Below, in pieces: positions 61,101-64,000 of a DNA stretch of 64,000 nucleotides. Each line of letters starts with the position of its first letter. Within the stretch, counting starts at the first letter, position 1. The translations under genes were made by a program, and so were the position numbers. A model generated the notes under the pieces. It did no database searches, had not been told where the DNA came from, and was given only the letters and a program-made list of their open reading frames with translations. Where the stretch lies: the NCBI GenBank assembly GCA_036821485.1, contig DAISJM010000017.1, positions 1 through 64,000 of the forward strand, read 5' to 3'. The stretch is from DAISJM01 sp036821485 (GTDB taxonomy: Bacteria > Verrucomicrobiota > Kiritimatiellia > CAIQIC01 > JAGNIJ01).

Positions 61101-63335
61101 GTAGACGCGATCATGGGCGTAAAGCCAGCTATTGCCCGCCTCATCCTTCACGGACATCGGCCCCATTTGGTTGAACGCGTGATACCAGTATTCGTTGGTG
61201 AACCCCAGCGCATTGACCGCAGTGATGCAAAATGCCGGGTTGGTTTGGTTCGCATAGGCACTGTTACTGTACGGGGCGCCCATTTGCAGGCCACTCTTGA
61301 AGTTGAATGCAAGATCAGATCCGCTGGGATAGAGGATGTTCGTGATCCAGTTGTTGGTGTCGTACGCGAGGGCAGTCGAGTAACCACCCATATCCGTAAT
61401 AGCCATGAGGTTTCCGTCAGCCGAGTAGGAGAAGATGGCCCTCCGGCCCAGGCTGTCGGTGATGTTCGTAACGAAACCCGCCTCTCCATACTGAAACGAG
61501 AGGAAACGTCCCAGTGCGTCTGTCACATTGGTGAGCATGCCTTCAGGGTCATGCCAGCAAGACAGCTCATTACCGTAGCGATCTCTCATCTTCGCAATCT
61601 GCTGGGCATTCGTGGCCACGGGGTTCGTCGGAAAGAAGTATGTGATTCCACCACCATCGAAAGTCAGGGCGTAGTACGAGCCGCTGATCGACAGATCGGA
61701 GTCGTTCCTCACGTCCAGAGCCCGGTATGCACCATTCGTGAGCGGCGTGTATTGGAGCAACTGCCCTCCGTCGATCACAACCTGCACATCACCTGCGGGC
61801 GTTCCCTTGACGTACGACATCAGGCCACAACTCCACTTGTTGCCAAAACTGTAGTAATTCACCACGCCGTTCGATGCCATGTTCTGCGTATTCACGCGAT
61901 TGTAGACAAGATCGATGCGCAGACCCGGCCCTTTGGCGCTCGGATACCACATCGGCGTGTCCATTACGACGAGGTTTGCAAAGGGCAGACCAAACGAGTA
62001 ACCCGGGGCCCCGGCAGTACGCCCTCCAATCCCAGCATTGGCGGCACCAGATGAGTTCCAGAGGAGACTGCCGTCGCGACACGTGGGACATCCTTCAGGA
62101 CCATGTCCACCCGGACCGCTTACGGTCATGGGCCCGCTGTTCCGCCCCCCTCCCGCGTTCGCCGCTGAACACGCACCACCATCGGGATCGGGTGGAGGAC
62201 TCCCACAGCAGCCGCCTCGCAAATCCTTCGCTACCCCGCGGGCAACAGGAATTCCCAAGCCCTTGCCTTGCGATGGGAGAAGCAGAGTCAGTCCTGCCCA
62301 TCTGTACAGGAAGTCTCTCCGCGGCCAGATGCTGCGCCCTCCGGCAGGATCCAACACGACCACGGTTGCCTTATCGACAGATTCCACCACAACAAAGTGG
62401 CCTGAGTTCAGGTTGTCATTCATCAAGACAGATCGCCCCGACCGTCCCCCAAGCTTGGGCAGGCGGGGTGGCTGCAGGTAGACCAACACATGCTGACTTG
62501 CCGCCGCCAGAGACGATAACTCAGCCATAGAAAGGGTCACCACCCGCCCTCCGCTCAACGTTTGGAGGTCATGGAGAGAATACCCGTCCGGATGCGCGGA
62601 ATCCCGTCTCGCCCACGCGTATCTGCCATACATGCTCTCCAGTGCAACGTTCTCGATGCCCTCGTTGCTTCGGGCCTGATCCCTGGCCATCAAGGCCAAC
62701 GCAAGAGCTTTGACGCCACACCTGCGCTCGCCGTCTGCCTCCACAGCCGCGGCGTGGATAAGCCGGCTCCAGTTCTCGACGAACTGCCGCTCTTGCCAAT
62801 CAGGATTGCATTCTCCAAATTCGCGCAACAACCCGAGCGCCGTGCGAAATCTGCCCGTCCGCGCGTACACATCGGGCAGGTAGCGCAGCACTTTCTTGCG
62901 GATTCTCATGTCGCCCGGATACTTCTCAAGGATCGAAAGGAATTTCTCTTCGGCTTCGTCGTAGCGGGCGTTGTACTTGAGATAGCATGCCATATGCATT
63001 TCAGCCTCGGCAGCCCACGGGCTCGTAGGAGTCTCGGCCACAATCCGCTGGAATCTCCCCATTGCTTCTTCCCATCGGTGGGCGTTCCAGAGTTCCATCG
63101 CCTCGCCCATATCCCTGTCTTCCTGCCCTTGTGCTGTTCCTTCCGTAGCTATCAAGTCACCGCCTCGCTGCCCGGAGAAGACAACAGACTCCTTGGTATA
63201 CCCGCTCTGAGACGGGGGTGCGATGTGTACTGTCCGGCGAGAATCTCTGCCCGCGTAAACATTGCCGACCGAGAGACTCGCGCACAGACCGAGCCATGCC
63301 GCTTTCCTCCAAGGTGTGTTGAGCCCGCAGAACAT
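58101..63335 (-). CDS. Rhs-repeat protein with TPR, C39-like peptidase and phospholipase A2-like tip
   Basis: A 1744-residue exported Rhs protein. Residues 1-29 are a signal peptide (WLGLCASLSVGNVYAG). Residues 75-195 hold TPR-like helices (ALELW..WEEAMGRFQRIV, YDEAEEKFLSILEKYP). Residues 200-350 match a C39-type cysteine peptidase: Cys206 in RRCGVKALALAL, His313 in SGHFVVVESV, Asp329 in VVVLDPAGG. Then come a Gly/Cys-rich linker and about 1100 residues of YD repeats, ending in the junction KEYDQASGLCYFGYRFYSP. The tip is Cys-rich and contains CCDKHDKCYE (58263-58292), the CCxxHDxC signature of secreted phospholipase A2. AAGGAG lies 8 bases before the ATG at 63335. Confidence 0.88.
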   Translation of the reverse strand: MFCGLNTPWRKAAWLGLCASLSVGNVYAGRDSRRTVHIAPPSQSGYTKESVVFSGQRGGDLIATEGTAQGQEDRDMGEAMELWNAHRWEEAMGRFQRIVAETPTSPWAAEAEMHMACYLKYNARYDEAEEKFLSILEKYPGDMRIRKKVLRYLPDVYARTGRFRTALGLLREFGECNPDWQERQFVENWSRLIHAAAVEADGERRCGVKALALALMARDQARSNEGIENVALESMYGRYAWARRDSAHPDGYSLHDLQTLSGGRVVTLSMAELSSLAAASQHVLVYLQPPRLPKLGGRSGRSVLMNDNLNSGHFVVVESVDKATVVVLDPAGGRSIWPRRDFLYRWAGLTLLLPSQGKGLGIPVARGVAKDLRGGCCGSPPPDPDGGACSAANAGGGRNSGPMTVSGPGGHGPEGCPTCRDGSLLWNSSGAANAGIGGRTAGAPGYSFGLPFANLVVMDTPMWYPSAKGPGLRIDLVYNRVNTQNMASNGVVNYYSFGNKWSCGLMSYVKGTPAGDVQVVIDGGQLLQYTPLTNGAYRALDVRNDSDLSISGSYYALTFDGGGITYFFPTNPVATNAQQIAKMRDRYGNELSCWHDPEGMLTNVTDALGRFLSFQYGEAGFVTNITDSLGRRAIFSYSADGNLMAITDMGGYSTALAYDTNNWITNILYPSGSDLAFNFKSGLQMGAPYSNSAYANQTNPAFCITAVNALGFTNEYWYHAFNQMGPMSVKDEAGNSWLYAHDRVYGGFRDDARSECIYVDAVNDRPTAGEYRNADQWEHRRYDLSGNPIEAAIATNPFQTSIGAGLGGGDFDHGAFTTNHFTRLYVYDTNHWALMERWRTNGVLYASWSNAYDSRGNLLKRRDPLGQEVSYGYDLNDNVVAITNPLGQVTRMSYDANGNLTNLTDALGYNTAWMFNTSGLNTAVILPGGQTNAMSYDSIGRLQSSADAAGWTTTLEYDDLDRVVRANYGDGTHADSEYSCCGLEAVVDRLGRRTSYTRDALGRITAIENAAGHGVGFAHDPLGNITNLSIPVGLETHTTAFEYTPTNGFSRLTRRVSPLGKTQSYTYTFRGQVASRTDGLGQTTAYGYDALGRLTGISYGAGTNVVLSYDVLGRTVGMSDWCSTNAVAYDRAGRITNKASRFSIPGFAPVEWVAIYAYDPVGNVTSRTIRGVSGFTNVLQSVMTYDAGGQLLSLQDDAAAVSYGYDAAGRLATKTYGNGDFAVYRYDVESRVIEALASNGTSVVQGWTYAYDAMGMVTNMSGDGNEWSYAYDAIYQLTQEVFNATNTLRWRYDEAGNRVEEAAGGTVERYLYNGDNELVWLSSGTDDWITVSGRVDPGPRSNKWFDSVARAGGRIAPVDTDDGSFEIAEVPVVQGSNDLVVRVTDVSGNTATQIAGFVKGYLGAAKSFDHDANGNLVAEAIAESGAVSTNEYVWDRENRLAKVLHNGAVVEECWYDGMGRRLAKREVVNGQTNEVQYLWDGWSVVAVLDGQGGLLEFYTRGLGIAGDIGTIVAETRFSAGSPTNTYYYHCNHRGDITTVRSGTNTVAEYDYAPFGEVRSYSGSYSARFRFSTKEYDQASGLCYFGYRFYSPTVARWLSCDPIVSPGFVLIAGAGSAENDNEFAFEAPSPDTADLFISVYRYCLNSPANLVDTVGLWPWTHKPQKPGCDGVPDGFETPCVRRCCDKHDKCYEQNFCTACSWAVPIPPSCAGCNARAVACIAKCARVTWGPVNCDPRMDPFCGSGM

Positions 63336-63357
63336 GCCGTGTCTCCTTAAATATACG

Positions 63358-64000
63358 CTATGGTATGATTGCCCCGTTCGTCGGCCATGTGATGCTGAAG
63401 GTTGGGGGCGCAGTATCGAACTCGTTGGGTTCTGCATCAGCCCCGTCCGGCAAACCATCCCCATCCGTGTCAACAGACCACGGGTTGGTTTCGCTCTGGG
63501 CTTCCCTCCAATTCGAAACACCATCACCGTCTCCGTCCGCCCCTGCTTCCCAGATAGCGCCAATGTCGGCCAACCCAAGCTCTCCCGAGTAAATCCTTAC
63601 GTCGTCGACCGCGCCATCCATCCAACAACCGCTGGACCCATGTCCCGCAATCTGTACCGGCGAGTCATCAAACAAAACCGAGAACGGACTGTTGGTCTCC
63701 GCAACACACTGTCCGTTGACGTACAGGCACTGTGAAGTACTTCCCAGTGAAGCGGCAACATGCACCCATGTGTCTGCCGGCACCGATGCAGTTGTCGTAA
63801 CCATCCGAGTTGCGTTTGATGCATTCAGGCGGACGCCTGGCTTCCCGTCTTCGCAGAGAAGGACGTATCCCCGATCCTCCTCGTCGTTCTCCTTAGACAA
63901 GACGATAACGGTCCCCGCCGTGGATGCATGGCTCAGCTGCATCCACGCACATATCGTCATCACCGTGCTCCTGAGCATTGGACTATCACTCGCAACAACG
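63358..64000 (-). CDS. LamG/concanavalin-like domain protein with calcium-type repeats (5' end outside window)
   Basis: The minus-strand frame is open from the stop at 63358 to the right edge, so this is the C-terminal 213 codons of a larger gene. It contains a LamG-like jelly roll (MTICAWMQLSHASTAG ... SVPADTWVHVAASLG ... VNGQCVAET ... MDGAVDDVRIYSGEL). Then follow thrombospondin-type-3-like Asp repeats (ADGDGDGVSNWREAQSETNPWSVDTDGDGLPDGADAEP). Such proteins are exported and bind glycans or calcium. It ends 22 bp before the Rhs start and is probably cotranscribed with it. Confidence 0.8.
   Translation of the reverse strand, partial: VVASDSPMLRSTVMTICAWMQLSHASTAGTVIVLSKENDEEDRGYVLLCEDGKPGVRLNASNATRMVTTTASVPADTWVHVAASLGSTSQCLYVNGQCVAETNSPFSVLFDDSPVQIAGHGSSGCWMDGAVDDVRIYSGELGLADIGAIWEAGADGDGDGVSNWREAQSETNPWSVDTDGDGLPDGADAEPNEFDTAPPTFSITWPTNGAIIP

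Noticed and set aside
60120..62054. 644-codon plus-strand frame
   Set aside because: Antisense shadow of the Rhs gene; YD-repeat codon periodicity keeps the opposite strand open.

Overview
The window is a GC-rich, densely coding bacterial chromosome segment. Several things point to a member of the PVC superphylum (Kiritimatiellota, Lentisphaerota or Verrucomicrobiota type), probably from a metagenome: very large secreted proteins built from FG-GAP, Kelch, IPT and MBG-like modules, a PEP-CTERM protein, an Rhs protein, a Wzx/Wzy exopolysaccharide operon, and families of short palindromic intergenic repeats. The lineage is an inference from gene content; no rRNA marker is present.

Layout. 1-11 kb: a TolC-like outer-membrane protein (cut by the left edge), a sodium/solute symporter, two uncharacterised genes, pgi, a SAM hydrolase, a LacI-family regulator with clear operators, a small secreted carbohydrate-binding-like protein, a PEP-CTERM protein and folE. 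11-20 kb: two giant secreted repeat proteins on the minus strand. The first (14 FG-GAP-type repeats) lies between two exact 45-bp copies of the 3' end of folE, as if it had been inserted there. 20-23 kb: an outer-membrane protein, a lipoprotein, a GNAT acetyltransferase, folB and a FolM/PTR1-like pteridine reductase in one minus-strand operon. With folE these cover several pterin/folate steps. 23-28 kb: a membrane-organisation operon (two NfeD proteins, a bactofilin-like membrane protein, the flotillin-like FloA, and a proline-rich membrane protein).

28-31.4 kb: a mutarotase-like protein, a broken tRNA-Leu-like sequence interrupted by small hairpins, a GIY-YIG gene that reads into an intact tRNA-Leu(CAA), nadA and a response regulator. 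31.4-47.1 kb: a roughly 15.7 kb exopolysaccharide operon read leftwards (Wza-type export protein, outer-membrane barrel, small secreted protein, Wzy-like ligase, Wzc-like tyrosine autokinase, Wzx flippase, second ligase/polymerase, three glycosyltransferases, DegT aminotransferase, initiating sugar-phosphate transferase, and a CapD/PglF-like dehydratase). Several genes overlap by 4 bp. 47-51 kb: a transglutaminase-like protein, a radical SAM protein and a PAS-tailed protein of unknown family. 50.8-55.4 kb: biotin genes, with bioB divergent from bioF, a fused BioH-BioC protein, and bioD; bioA is not in the window.

55.5-64 kb: a leftward Rhs polymorphic-toxin-like locus. A LamG-type protein (cut by the right edge) is followed by a 1744-residue Rhs protein with TPR-like and C39-peptidase-like modules near its N-terminus and a Cys-rich tip carrying a secreted phospholipase A2 signature. 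Next come a lipoprotein, an orphan Rhs tip with a different end, and two small tightly coupled genes that could be immunity or accessory proteins. The Rhs locus, the folE-end duplication and the interrupted tRNA-Leu copy are the most unusual features seen.
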